Shown here: positions 1 to 12,390 of the stretch, piece after piece | How the letters are laid out: every line of letters starts with the position of its first letter | How positions within the stretch are numbered: the stretch's first letter is position 1 | Assembly: GCF_008831285.2 (NCBI RefSeq) | Contig: NW_022204507.1 | Location: 2,526,814-2,590,813, forward strand | DNA from: Nymphaea colorata | Lineage: Eukaryota; Streptophyta; Magnoliopsida; Nymphaeales; Nymphaeaceae | Reading direction: 5' to 3' | DNA: 64,000 nt | The notes under the pieces: model-generated | Databases searched by the model: none | Seen by the model: the letters and a program-made list of their open reading frames with translations, nothing else | Told to the model about the DNA's origin: nothing | Position numbers and translations under genes: made by a program

Positions 1-477
1 ATTGCATACAAGCCAGATCTGGTTGATGCATGCAAACGAATATCTAAGATGTGGGGATACTGTTCTTCCTTCATTGGTTCAAAATCTGGACCCAGATTCA
101 GGTATTGCTCCAGTACCCTAGAACCGGATTCAGCTGCGCCAGTCCATGAAGCCCGACGCCCTTGACATCCCCTTAATCAAACCTCGCCAATTTGACTTAG
201 ATCTTGACTGGACCGGTTGCTAGAAGCCAGATAATCCTTCCTACCACCATGCTTCAAATGAATAATTGAATATGCTGTTCTCGAATTCTTTCCAACCAAG
301 AGGGGTTGTATCACATTGACTGGCAAGGCAGTCCATTTCAAAAAGTTTGAAATCCAAATCCCGTAGTTGATGTCAAGAAAGAATTCATTTCCTAAATTTT
401 CACCTCAAATTTTATTTCACCCACTCGTGTTTAATTTTTTTCCCCTTCTTTCTCTTGCCTCACTTTCAAAAATTGTG
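1..477. other. Upstream region of the HKT gene, no gene seen
   Basis: I see no supported coding exon here. Short open frames on both strands lack recognisable motifs. The last 100 bases are pyrimidine-rich and lead into the TATA box of the HKT gene, so the segment probably holds its proximal promoter. Confidence 0.5.
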
Positions 478-483
478 TATAAA
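478..483 (+). promoter_or_regulatory. Putative TATA box of the HKT gene
   Basis: TATAAA stands 104 bases before the ATG at 582 and 215 bases before the ATG at 693. A start site about 30 bases downstream would give a leader of roughly 70 bases to the first ATG. The position and a pyrimidine-rich stretch after it support a core promoter. This is inferred from sequence only. Confidence 0.5.
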
Positions 484-581
484 CACTTCCCATCTCTTCT
501 CTCAAGGAGATCTGTAGCTCTTTCCTTCTCTGGACCCCAACATATACATCTCTCCCCTCCATTGACACCCCCAGACCCACC

Positions 582-677
582 ATGGAAGGTTTGGATTATT
601 ACCAGATGAACTTCAAGTCCTTTCATGGTGGTATGGGTGCACGTCGTATTTTCATAAGAGGACCTGTGATCTCCTGA
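582..677 (+). other. In-frame upstream reading frame ending in TGA before HKT
   Basis: An ATG in near-ideal plant context (CACCATGG) opens 31 codons (beginning MEGLDYYQMNF) that end at TGA 675-677. The frame is the same as the HKT frame that starts 15 bases later at 693. Known HKT proteins have variable N-terminal tails before the first membrane helix, so this may be the original N-terminus cut off by a nonsense change. It could also be a real upstream ORF controlling HKT translation, or a sequencing error. The sequence alone cannot decide. Confidence 0.55.
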
Positions 678-692
678 AGGTGGCGTACGCTA

Positions 693-3600
693 ATGGCGTG
701 GCACTTGCACCCTTTCTGCCTAGTGCTTCTCTATTTCATCTCCATCTCCCTTCTGGGCTTCATCGCTCTTGTGCTTTTCGAGCATGCGAAGCCCGGCAGT
801 TCCACCAGCCTCGGCAATGTCGACCTCTTCTTTATGTCCGTGTCGGCGATGACGTCGTCCAGCCTCGCCTCCGTCAACATGGAGGACATGTCCAACTCCC
901 AGTTTTGGGTTCTCATTTTCCTCATGCTTGTGGGTGGTGAGTCCTTCCTCTCTGCCGTCACCCTCCTGTTTCAGTGCCTCGACTTTTCCGCCCTCGTCCC
1001 GAGGCCGGAATTGGCCGGCATGTCGAGGACTGCGGACACCACGGACGTCGAGATGCCAGTCCGGCGTGGTGTCATCGCCGGTGCCGAGAATGGGGGAGGG
1101 GCCGATGGGTCGGAGAGTACAACTACAGATGTGGCGATGGTTGACGAGAGGATGATGAAGCTGGGGTCCAGGAAGTGCCTGGCGAATGTGGCCTTGGGCT
1201 TCTGCATGTTTGTCAATATACTTGGCTCTCTAATGGTGTTTGCTTATTTCAAAGTGATTCCCAGCGCTAGGAGGATTCTCAACCAAAAGGGCCTCAACGT
1301 GGCCACTTTCTCAATTTTCACCACGGTTTCTTCCTTTACAAACTGCGGCTTCTTCCCAAATAATGAGAACATGGTGATCTTTAGAGAAGACTCCGGGCTG
1401 TTGTGGATGGTCATCGGTCAGATTCTTGTTGGGAATACATTTTACCCTGTTTGCTTGACCCTCATTATCTGGGTACTTATGAAATGGTTTCCTAGGAAAG
1501 AGCACGAGTACCTGTGGAAGAAAGGCCATGAATTGGGGTACTCCCACTTGTTCCCATGGCGGAGCACCGTTTATCTCACAGTCTCCGCTGTAGGTTTCAC
1601 GGTCGTGCAGCTAATCATGTTTGGGTTCTTAGAGTGGGGATCCGTGTCGGGGCTTAGTTTCTACCGGAAGTTCGTCGCCGGGCTTTTCCAGTCTGTCAAC
1701 GCGAGGCATGCTGGAGAAATGGCCTTCGATCTTTCGGTTTTCTCGCCGGCGCTCTTGGTGGTCTACATAGTTATGATGTGAGTTATTGTCTGCCTTTCTC
1801 TGTTCTTTTTTTTCTTGTTCTTTTTTTTTAAAAAAAAAAAAAAAAAAACTCTCGTCTTCTTTTTTCGTGACCCGTCCACCACCAGGCAAAACTTCGGACG
1901 CATGCAGCCTGGCGTTGGGCCCAGACCTAGTCCCCTTGATATATAATTTTCTTAATACACTATTTACTAATATGGATAGATGCTCATTGCTTAGTATTAG
2001 TATCGAAACCACTTAAAACTCATAGGTGTCGATTTGATAAATGAAACAATTTGTGAGTAGTATATTCAAGGGCACCCAGATTTAGCGTTTCAACTACCAA
2101 AAAATCCAAAAGTATTTAGAGGGTCAAAACAACATTCGAAGACCATAAGTTCAAATTAATATGTACCACTGCTCATGAGCCACACAACCATGTATATATA
2201 AGCCAAAGGCCCTAAGCGGGTAGGTAGGTGTGCTACTTTCATATTTCACAGGTTTGTTCCGAAATTTAAGAACATACATGGACGGAGAGTTGGGAATCAT
2301 GAACTATTGGCCGTCAGTAATATGTGGTGCTAGGACATACCAAGTATGCTGACACGTATATAAAAGCATTTGTGTTGCAGTAGCTTAACTTTTATATATC
2401 TGATTTTGCATGATCGTACAATCCAATCATTTTTAATAAATAATTGCAGGCAGCTATAGAATTATATATGACATGCTCACAAGGATCCACTTAGAGACCA
2501 AGCTTGGCCAACTTCTATTCGATACAATAAATCGAGGCATGAGATTAATCGTGCCAGTCATTTGTTCTTTAATAGTTGCTTCTAGTATATCCTTGGCTTT
2601 CCAAGACTAAGTTCATGCCTTCTGAGTTTGAGGTGGACAATAAGCCTTTTTTGGTTAGGGTGGGGCCCGCATCACGTTAGAAGGATCTAAAACTTCAAAA
2701 AAGCAAGAAACAGTAAGCGGTCAAGTTTCCTCGAACTTGGCAACGGAGTTTAAGGCTTTGAAGTAGAAGATGGGAGGCCAAGAACACAGATCTCCTGGTA
2801 TTTGTTAGATCTAACCGACCCTAGCGTTTGTGGCCGTATGCATTTGTGTGAGGCAGAGAGCGCGCCTAGAATTTGAATGAAAAAAAGAGGAAAACAAAAT
2901 GAAGTGATAATTCTTTCAGTAGTAACTTTCAAACATCACGATAGATGTTTGGGATTTGAATAAGTTAGCCGGTAAGTAGGGTTATACAAGTTCGAGCTCC
3001 GATTCGTTTCACATATAGCTCAGCTCGAATTTGATTCGAGCTTTATAAGGTGAGCGAGAGCTCGGGCTAGATTCGTTTAATCTCATTGCTCTTAATATAT
3101 ATTTTTTGCTTAAAATTTTCACATTTTTATTTAAGTCATTTTATGTTTTTAAAATTATAAAAATAAATACTTGTGTTAAATTAACCTAATCGAGCTTAAT
3201 CGAGTCAAGTTTGCTCATTTATAAACTCGAGTTATCAGTTAAGCTCAAACTCAACTGGTTTAACTTATGAGTCGAGCTCTAGTCAAGCGAGTTCGAATGA
3301 GCTAGAGTTGACTTGATTCGTTGAACATTCCAAGCGTCCATTATTATTCCAAGCGCCAATGTGTTGTGTTGTGTGGTGGGTGGCTTTCTCTAATTAATCT
3401 TTGCCCGCCAACGTCATTCTTTTCTTACCAATTGGCAGCACACTTTCTTCTTAACCGTTCTTTTTTCTTTTTATTTTTTTCCCTAAAAGCGAGAGTTTTG
3501 CTTAATTAAGCGGGTTGCTTGGTTGTTTCACTTGGTTCTTGTACTCTTCTTGCCGACTCCGAGATTTGACTGTCTATCGAGTAGTAAGCCTAAAGAAACG

Positions 3601-4034
3601 GAGAACTCTGCTACTCGAAATCTACATTTTCCTTGAAACTTTAAGTAGATAAAGGATGAGAAGAATACAAATTATGAAAGAAAAGTATATTCTCATTTCT
3701 CGATGCCTGGCTACTTGCTTCTTCTTCCTAGCTCCTCCTCACCATGAATTATTGGCAATGGAAAAAGGGGGATCGAAATTTAGAAAATCTAAAGAAAAAA
3801 ATATATTGTCCTTACCTAGTTACGTCCAATCCGCCCCTTGTCTGTTTCTTCGTCCAATCATTGTTCATAAAAAAATAACAGGAAAGAATATCCGGAGTTC
3901 ACCTCGCCCCATGCTTTGAACGGTTTTGTTTTCGGGAAAATCTTTCGGATTTGGCTCAATTTTCCTGTCAGTAATGTAAAAACTTTCGGGAATATCCTAA
4001 TGAGCACTGTTCGAGATAAAGGCAAAGCTTTCAT

Positions 4035-4095
<61 letters not shown>

Positions 4096-5645
4096 CTATA
4101 TATATATATATATTTGTTTGTGTGTGTGTACGAGAGAAGTCAAGACAAAATCGAATTTTATTTTATTATCATAAATATTTGTTGCATATATGGTCATCTC
4201 TACATCAACCTTGACTCCATTTTGATTACCTTTGTGAAAGGTGGCCGATTGACGAAGAATTTGAAATGAATTAAATTTGCAGGTACCTTCCTCCGTATGT
4301 ATTCTTGGTGCCCCTGTCGTCTGTTAAAACAATAAAGAAGGACAATCACAACGGAAGCAGCAAAACGAACAAGAGGAAGGGAGGAGGGTTGATAATGGAG
4401 TATTTGCTTCTTCCGCGGGTGGCTTACCTCGTTATCTTTGTGGTGCTGGTCAGCATCACGGAAAGAAATAAGCTCCGTGAAGACCCCCTCAATTTCAATC
4501 TCTTGAACATTGTCTTCGAACTTACCAGGTCACACCAATATTCCCTTCTCTATTCAATATTTCCTTCTTTTACATGTTGTTCAAAATAAGACACGCACGC
4601 ACACATATATCACACATATACGTACGTCCACATACTTTGAAAACCGGTTGAAATTAAAGAAAGAAAAGGATTTTACCTTTCTCTTCCGAAGAAATTCTAT
4701 GAATACGCTTTTTTCGTATAGAAAACATTTTTTCGGAACGGCATGCAAAATTTAATGGGCGAGATTTTCAAATTTGTTGTTATTCTTTATGAATGGCGAG
4801 TTGGCATTATGAAATTCTAGACCTCTCTGTGGTCGTTTTACAAGTCGCAATTTTTTTAATTTAAAACAAGAATCTAGATATAGGAACTAAACTAATGCCC
4901 ATATATTGCCCACACGTTTTGAACGTGTCCCAATTTTAAATTTTGAATATTGATATTCAAATTTTGACTTGTGGATCAAATTAACCTCAATCAGCTATGA
5001 CTTGGAAAGCCCAAAAAAAATTGAAAGGATGAATAGGAAAATTGGCCAAGGCAGATCGAATTGGGTAGGTGGTGGTATATTCCAAGTATACTTGGAGAAA
5101 TTAGTATTTTACCGACGGCCAACGTCCCACAGGTCGGTGAATCCATGTTTCTTTTTTTCTTTGGTAGTGGTAGCAAACCGGCCCCTAGACATACATTGGT
5201 TAGTTTCAACCATATGCCAACGCCGATCGGGGCTAGAGGGGATGTCCCGCCTTGAGTTTGCCTCCAAGTGTTATTCTTAATAAGCCATGTCCCACTGCAT
5301 TTGATGAAGAGAATTGCCCTTCTGTGCCAATTATTCCACCATCTAGACGATGCCGAGAATACAACTAATTGTATTGGGATGATTGATTCTACCAAAAATC
5401 ATGCAACCGGCAAATATTTACAATTATTCTTTAAATCACAATGTTCGTTCAATTTGACGCTGACATAATGGTCTTTTTGCCATTTTCAGGGGCCAAATCT
5501 TAAAAAATAAAAAATTTAGATCATTCATCACTCAGAAAATGAGTAGGGCATAAAGCCATCTCCGTCCAATGGAAAGTACAAGATACCAACTTTAATGACA
5601 ACTCACTAAACACCAATGGAATGACACTATCCACACGAGAAGATG

Positions 5646-5683
<38 letters not shown>

Positions 5684-5886
5684 TATATGTATATCAACGT
5701 CAATGATAAACAAAAATATATGTATATCAACGTCAATGATAAACAAAAAGTCAAATCCTATCGTTCTTTTTGTAAAGAAAACAAAAAAGTTGTTTTTCTT
5801 TTAGCAGTGGGCAAGCCATTTAGAGCTTCTTCCTCCTTGTTGTAGTTCATTGCATGTTCATTTAGTCATAGACACCTGCTATATAA

Positions 5887-5977
<91 letters not shown>

Positions 5978-7241
5978 TTTGATGATGTACTTATTATGAA
6001 GGATGCCCCACTCCACGTGAAGGAATATCCCTGTGCACGTGAATAGTTGTCAGGATCACTATGTAAAGGTCGTTGTTAGTTGGATGATGAGGGCAAGCTT
6101 TGGCACCCATGACTATGCTCTCAATAGCTAGTTGAAGATGTGAGACCTATCATCATTTGGGTCGTCTTGACCTGCTCATTTGTGGTTGGTAGAATTTTGT
6201 TGGCACAAATCATACATACAGTATAGAGGGTGTTTTTTTTTTTTAGGGTTGGAGGTTCATTCCACCATCTCTAAGCTCTTCTCTATCCCCTCCTTCTTTA
6301 TTATTCATAGAACTTGCTTAATGACTTATTACAATTTTGAGAAGGAGTCTATTGGGACGTGACTGTGATCACTCCAGAACACACGTCCCTTTAAGATGTG
6401 AACCACTTTCTTTGTTGCCCAATGCACTATCTTAAGAGATTACTGATACAAAACACGACTTCTCCTCCTCTACATCTCAAATATAAAATGCAAACAAATA
6501 TAGAGACATTTCTGACCATATATGCATCTTCAAAATTAGGTTGCAGTGTTTACAATGGTGGATTGAACAAGCCTTCTTGAACATAATTGTACTTTATCAA
6601 TTTTGGGCCCTTATATGTATTAAATACTGTTTGTCATTGTTTTATGAAATGTAGTTTTTGAAATAAGTGGCTAAAGATATTCATTATCGTTTACATTTAT
6701 GCATAGATAGGTGGCTAACTCGGGATCCATGAATTAAAAATGCAGCAATGGCTTCAAATTTATATTTTAATTTGAATTATGTTTCAGAGGAAATGATGTT
6801 AAAAGTCATTTAATTAAAAAATTAAAGAAGTAAGATCCCAAAATCTGAGTATCATGACATACGAGTGCGATGGATTCCCATCCACTTGCGACTGCGAGGA
6901 CTCTCAGATTCTGTGGGCTCTACGAATTTCTACCTATTTGTTTGTTCGTTGGCAGCTATCATCCTCTCCAATTGTTGCTTGCAATCAACAGTTTCGATTT
7001 TGAACATCGCTAAAAGAGATAGTGGGGATCGTGGTGCAGCGCCTACGGGAATGTGGGCCTAACAACAGGCTACAGCTGCCGACGGCTACAAGAGATCAGC
7101 GACAGGCCATGCCGAGACTCATCGGTGAGCTTCTCCGGGAAATGGAGCGTGGCGGGCAAAATTATAATCCTCGTCGTCATGTTCTTTGGAAGAGTCAAAA
7201 AATTCACAGCAGGAGGCAAAGCCTGGGTTACCGTCATGTAA
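693..7241 (+). CDS. HKT1: HKT-type Na+/K+ transporter (three exons)
   Basis: This encodes a plasma-membrane cation transporter of the plant HKT (Trk/HKT) family; class I members retrieve Na+ from xylem. Exons are 693-1777, 4283-4528 and 7040-7241, joined by GT-AG introns (donors GTGAGT and GTCACA) whose phases close exactly: AT|G gives Met before YLPPY, and AG|C gives Ser before AYGNVG. The spliced frame is 511 codons, 510 residues plus TAA, a normal family length. Four pore loops are visible: TSSSLASV (residues about 54-61, Ser at the selectivity position), [21 protein letters not shown] and [13 protein letters not shown]. The filter reads Ser-Gly-Gly-Gly, the class I pattern linked to Na+ selectivity. 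The start at 693 keeps the first helix ([18 protein letters not shown]) but has TGA 15 bases upstream in frame, so the N-terminus is uncertain. The symbol is given at family level only. Confidence 0.9.
2985..3310. repeat. Degenerate GAGCTCGA/GAGTCGAGC-type repeat in intron 1
   Basis: Many short matches to GAGCTCGA, TCGAGCT and CGAGTT occur on both strands, giving a loosely palindromic block around an AT-rich core (3080-3180). Similar GAGCT-rich dispersed repeats are common in plant genomes. No terminal repeats or target duplication could be fixed, so the class is unknown. Confidence 0.5.
4037..4112. repeat. Compound (TC)n(TA)n microsatellite
   Basis: A run of TC dinucleotides passes directly into interrupted TA dinucleotides and then a short TG run, inside HKT intron 1. 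Confidence 0.95.
5649..5748. repeat. TA microsatellite plus two copies of a 33-bp unit
   Basis: A TA run (5649-5690) is followed by two copies of a unit containing TATCAACGTCAATGATAAAC, each introduced by ATATATGTA. The arrangement looks like slippage or unequal exchange anchored in the TA run. Confidence 0.9.
5888..5974. repeat. Long uninterrupted (TA)n tract
   Basis: About 86 bases of TA dinucleotide in HKT intron 2. Such tracts are self-complementary and often length-variable. Confidence 0.95.
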
Positions 7242-10084
7242 CCCATCGTTCGATACAGATCCTTCGTTTTTTCTAATAGTTTACACATAGGTGTCCTAAC
7301 TTATGGCAAATTTATCATTAGCCACCTCTTTTTTCAAATATTTGGGTTGTATAATGCATTGTCTTTGCAGGGCCCACTTGTAAAACGAGGGACTCGAAGG
7401 TATCCAGATTATGTAGAAATAGCCTGGTCGGGATAATTGGCGGCCGTTTCAGCAAATGTATAAGCTCCTCTTTTTTCCAAGTAATCAATTGGCCCCTCAA
7501 CCCTTTTATTTAAGAAACTGCTCAAGTGAAGGTCATGTTCTTTATTGACAAAAAGGAATATAGACATGTACCACTAAATCCCACGTTTCCCGATCAAAAG
7601 TCATGACATCTCCAACTTCTGCAACCTTAATCATCTAAGACAGTAAATCCCAATGTTTTAAATCTGGCGACTCAGGATTCGGCTCGTTCATTCTTGTACT
7701 TGTGATGGGACAACTCGGTGACTCAAGCCAGGTTTTGTTAACTATTGTTTTCTAAAAAAAACCAATATATAATTTGTCGTTTAAACAACAAAAAAATTAT
7801 AATGACTTGAATATGTGTATAATTCATATCATCAAGTAATAATTGAGTTATATTATCTATTTTGACAACAAGAAATTGATAACAGGACCTAAATGTATAT
7901 TTAAAAAATAAAACTGTGGCAAGAATCAATATATCAATGAAAAACAAGTCAATAAAAATCAAACACTAAGATTAATATCTTCAACATTTACAACTATGTA
8001 AAGGTTAACAAATTTGACATCTATGATAATATTATATAAAACTAAAAGTCCAAAAGTAAAGAGGCCAACATCCTAAAACTTGAAATAAATACACCATACA
8101 AGAGGTTAAGACTAATTCGTTATAATAAATGATCAATAATTCTAAATTCTTGTATTTCAATAAATTGGTGGACTCATATTACACATTAAGTAATTAAGTA
8201 ATGAATAAACAAATGACCTTGTTAATTACAAAATACAAAATTTATCACTGGACTACACCCAGTTAAACGACTTTAGTAGAGTCATGGCCATGTCACCGCC
8301 GAGTTATGCTAAGATTAAACAAAAAATGGGTCTCCTATGTGTTGACCAGGTAGAGGGCTGAGTCAACGAGTAGGTGAGTTTTTAAACAATGGTAAATTCA
8401 AGGAGCACACCTAGGGTCATTGTTAACAAGATGCAGTCTGGGCAGCCACTGCTGAACTTGAGAGAAATTGTTGGGTAAAGAAATGCATCCTTCAACCCCT
8501 GCCCAATGTCATTTAATTCCTTCCAAAGAGCACTTAATTTTGGGTTGGAGGACAATTTTTTCCCCCAAAGTAAAACCAAAACCCAAACATTTGTTGAGAG
8601 CCTGTTTGGACATAAATTTTGATCGCACCCTCCATGTGTCAATTGTTTAATATTTGACTAGCCTCCATTTGATTTGTGTAGAATTTCCAATGAGATGTGA
8701 CCCAACCTGTAATAGGTACGGAACTTGACCGTTTCTGTCACCTTTATCATAGGTAATCAAGCCACGGTCTTTGTTTCATCCTTATATTGTGTAATCATCT
8801 AGATGTCATTTTGATCCTAATACAAAAATAAAAGAAACATATTTTTGTTTTTGGAAGTAATACTTTCTTAAAATATAATTTGGCCTTCAGAACTTAGGAC
8901 TCATAATGAAATGTCGTTAGATTATTTTCATTGGCATCATCGGTCATGCAACAATGTACTTTAAGATAGATGATGCATGCATCTCAAAGGCCTGATCATT
9001 ATGATTGGGTTCTTAGGGTTAAATGATCTAGATTCTAAAGCTTGTACATGAAGGTTATAACAGTCAATTAATCAGGGTTTATGGTTCTTTATAACTTTTT
9101 GTTTAAGAGTTGGGACATGGCTTTGTGGGATTGTTTTAAGTTTTCATATCATCATTCTAGTTTAAATTTAAATTTCAATACAATCAATGGTTTAATCTAA
9201 GTTTTTTTTCAAAGTATTTTTTAGTGACGTGTTTTTTTTATCATCTTTTTTTAATATTATGAAACAATATTTTCAGTGTTTTCGTGATGTTAATCTTAAG
9301 GTTTCATTTTTTTCTAAGAGAAGTTTATCTTAGGATTTTAGGACTATGATGTGATCAGTTTCACTTAGTTTAGATGTTTGAGAACTAAGTTTTGGGGTGT
9401 ATATTTATTATGGCTTGCTAGATGTGACCTAAAGTTTTTTGATGTCCCTTATATTTTTCAATCACAAAACTTTGAGGTTTAAAAAACTTTTTTTGATATC
9501 ACTTGTGTATTTTCAAATTCTTTTGAAAGCATGGATCTAAAAAAGAAAACAATGTGCCTAATTAGAACTTAATCAAGTTTCGATTACTTCTTATGCCGAA
9601 TTTATTACTTAGAGTATAGTACTAAATCCAACTTGTTTATATTCTAACTAGAGGTGAATTGCATGCTCTAATGATGTAAATGTGTTCAAACTGAAACCAA
9701 TGCATGCGAAGTGAACTTATTTGAGGATTTAAGGATAATTATTTATTCTCAAACTGAGATTCAAATCAATGTTAAAAGGATTAATCACCATTGAGTCTCA
9801 GTGAAGTTTAATATGGGAAGATGTGTGTAAGTAACAAACCAAAGACAAAAATAAACTAGATCAAATGTGTAAATCAAGGGTCATGAGTAAACTAAATACA
9901 TGGGCTAAGATTAAAATAAATGAAATACATAAGCATCCATGAAAGACTAATAAACTAAATGAAGCACATAGATAAGTCAAATGAAATATAAGGCGTAGAT
10001 CAAAGCTAAATGCTTGGACTAAAAATTAAAGATAAGTTTATCTTATAAATCAAATCATAAGCTGAATGAAATCTAAAGATAGAT
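7242..10084. other. AT-rich intergenic region
   Basis: This lies downstream of HKT. No coding motif is recognised on either strand. No clear AATAAA follows the HKT stop within 100 bases. A candidate MITE occupies part of it (7652-8396). Confidence 0.5.
7652..8396. mobile_element. Candidate MITE with degenerate terminal inverted repeats
   Basis: The left end CCAATGTTTTAAAT and the right end, read on the - strand, ACCATTGTTTAAAAAC are similar. Both continue into GACTC- and CTC-containing sequence. The interior is very AT-rich and non-coding. No certain target duplication was found, so this is only a candidate. Confidence 0.3.
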
Positions 10085-10160
10085 GCCTTAGAGAAAGAAC
10101 AAGAGATGAAGAGAAAGATAGAAAGATGGAGAAAATGAGATAAGAAAGAGAATTAAAGAA

Positions 10161-10224
<64 letters not shown>

Positions 10225-10620
10225 AGAGAGAAATAGAGAAGAAAATATGGAGTGAAAGAGAGAAAAGGATTGAGAAATAGAAAGCGAGATAGAGAAAAGG
10301 AGAGAAAGATAGAAAAAAGAGGAAAATAAAGGGAAAGAGAGAGAGAGGAAGAGAGAAGAAGAGAAAAGAATAGAGAGAGAAATTGAGGGGAAAATAGAAA
10401 CATAAAGAGAGAGAGAGAAAGATAAAGAGAGAAAAAGAGAGGAAAATAAAGAGGGAGAAAGATTGAGAGGAAAAGAGGAAAATAAAGAGAGATTGAGAAA
10501 AAAAAGAGAAAAAAGAGAGGTAAATGTTGAGAGAGAGAAAGAGAGAGAGGGAGAGAGAGAGAGAGAGAGAGAGAGGAAGAGAGAGAGAACTATAAAAAGT
10601 GAAAGAGATGAAGAGAAGTT
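10085..10620 (+). repeat. Polypurine (GA-rich) tract of about 530 bp
   Basis: The + strand is almost entirely A and G, with pure GA runs near 10165-10218 and 10550-10572. The long Leu/Ser/Phe-rich open frames on the - strand (up to 161 codons) are translations of CT repeats and are not genes. Confidence 0.9.
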
Positions 10621-10789
10621 ACACATACCTAACCTCAACTTTGCCTACTTGACAAGGAAAATAAATCTAACTAGGCTAATTTGAAGTTTTTAAGAGATGA
10701 TTATATATTCTCTAAATCATGATTAGCAGAACGATTATACGGCAGAACTGTTTTTGGCGTTAAATACACATTTTTTAAAAAAAAAACAG

Positions 10790-12303
10790 TGTTTTTTGTG
10801 ACAATAGTGTAAACCAACCACCATCAAAAGGTCTCAGTGCAAAAAAGAAGAGGAAGACTGCGCAGGTATTTTTGTAGCTTCACTCTCAGCTCCTTTTCCT
10901 GTTTCATTTTTTCCTAGAATCATCTTTGTTTCACCCAAGTCATGGAGTGCCACTATATTCACTTAAATATTCAATCTCTTCTCAATCTATTCTACATTTT
11001 TGAATGCCTTGATTCTTGTTTTTGTTTCTCTCCTTCACATTGTTATATATCTGTATTGGTACTGCATGCACACCTGCGTATGCTGATGTGTGTGCTGAAA
11101 CACTTGGTCAAGCTGTTTTGTGTCGTGCTTTGGAAGTTTTAACACAAAAGGACTCATTTTGTTGACTTCTTCTTGCATCAGTAATCATGTAAATATAATT
11201 TGCATTGTTTTAATACAATCTGATATATTATATATAAAGAACTGTTCTTTTTCAACACAGCATGCTCATCAATCATCATGTTAAGCATTAGCTTCACTAC
11301 TTTTTTTTTCTTCATTCACATCTTCGATTTTTTTTACATGAATTTAAACATTTTACATTTTCAAAAGACCAAAAGGAAAAAAAAAAGTATATGGGCTTAT
11401 TTCACCGGGAGTCTCTTGAATGAGATGCACGATATTGATACCCATTATGAACTTCCTCATTTAATTTCCAACAAAGTCTGTTCTAATTTTCTCTTGAAAA
11501 GATCTGTCACATTCTCTGTGATGAGAAGACAATAATGGAGGATGAACGTGGTGAGCTTTTCTCTTCCAGAATTCTGCATTGAGATTCAAGAGAAAAACAT
11601 GACTAATGAGTCATAAATATATTCATTTAATTATTTACTTTTTCCAACAATGGGTTTAACATGAGAAAGAACTTTTAGAACATCAAAATTCTGGTCTTCA
11701 CAACTTCTTTTATAAATAAAGTCGATTAATTTTGGATTAAATGACAGTAATTTCGGTTTATTCCAATCGTAGTTTGTCCTTGCTCGATTTTTTGTTAAGA
11801 CATGAGAATTTATGTCTGTATTTTTCTCTATACACGTTTTTCGTTGCTAAAAGTTTAGGATTTTTGCTGTTCTGCATTTTGCTAATTATGGTTATGCTTA
11901 CCTAGAAAATGGTCAATATTAGCAGCCAGAAAATCTGTTGAATCTTACCTTTTGTTGCTCAAACGAGTCTAAGATTCCGCCACAAATGGCCTCAAAGTTT
12001 CAAGTAGTTAGCTATACTTTATCCACATTTATGATTGAATACAGAAAGCTGCTGCATCTGCTGAAGACTCGGAGGAAGAAGAAGAAGATGAAGATATTGA
12101 ATTTAATGATGATGATGATGATGATGATTTTGAAGGTGGACTTGTTTCTCCTACAACTCGATTTCCTGTCGTTAGGCTGTCTATCTACTTTATAGCTATA
12201 TGTGCATTTTAACAGCATTGTTATATCTGCAGATGATGATGAAGAAGACATGCTTCAGCATTATCACTTAGAGAAGGCAGAGATAGCATTCAAACCGGCA
12301 TAA
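10790..12303 (+). pseudogene. Orphan 3' end of an acidic nuclear-type protein (three exons)
   Basis: Three exon-like blocks fit together with GT-AG boundaries and correct phases: 10790-10865 (ends GLSAKKKRKTAQ, with a basic KKKRK stretch), 12045-12135 (SAEDSEEEEEDEDIEF followed by a run of Asp) and 12233-12303 (EEDMLQHYHLEKAEIAFKPA, then TAA). Introns are 10866-12044 and 12136-12232. A basic patch followed by a Glu/Asp-rich tract resembles nucleolar or chromatin proteins, but I do not recognise the family. No upstream exons or promoter were found; the polypurine tract lies just before. It is therefore either a captured or truncated 3' gene end, or the tail of a gene whose other exons I failed to see. 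The GAT repeat encoding the Asp run is a likely slippage site. Confidence 0.4.
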
Positions 12304-12390
12304 CGGGAGTCCCAAATGTACCAGATTCATTAAGGAGAGCTATTAGTTCTCATTTAACTTCCATTAATTGATATAAGTTAACTGCCCAAA

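Larger units (their letters stand above)
1778..4282 (+). other. HKT intron 1
   Basis: The intron is bounded by GTGAGT and TTTGCAG. It contains an abutting T-run and A-run near 1806-1848, a strand-symmetrical GAGCTCGA-type repeat (about 2985-3310) and a compound (TC)n(TA)n microsatellite. No second gene is seen inside it. Confidence 0.85.
4529..7039 (+). other. HKT intron 2
   Basis: The intron runs from GTCACACC to GTGGTGCAG. It holds two TA-dinucleotide blocks and a 33-bp direct duplication, listed separately. No conserved coding segment is seen in the rest. The short open frames at about 5000-5400 lack family motifs. Confidence 0.85.

Noticed and set aside
1629-2012. 127-codon ORF on the - strand across the HKT exon 1 border
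   Set aside because: It overlaps HKT coding sequence in antisense, runs through a homopolymer and has no recognisable motif.
10050-10638. Long Leu/Ser/Phe-rich ORFs on the - strand (117 and 161 codons)
   Set aside because: They are translations of a CT/GA simple-sequence tract. Frames stay open because CT repeats contain no stop codon.
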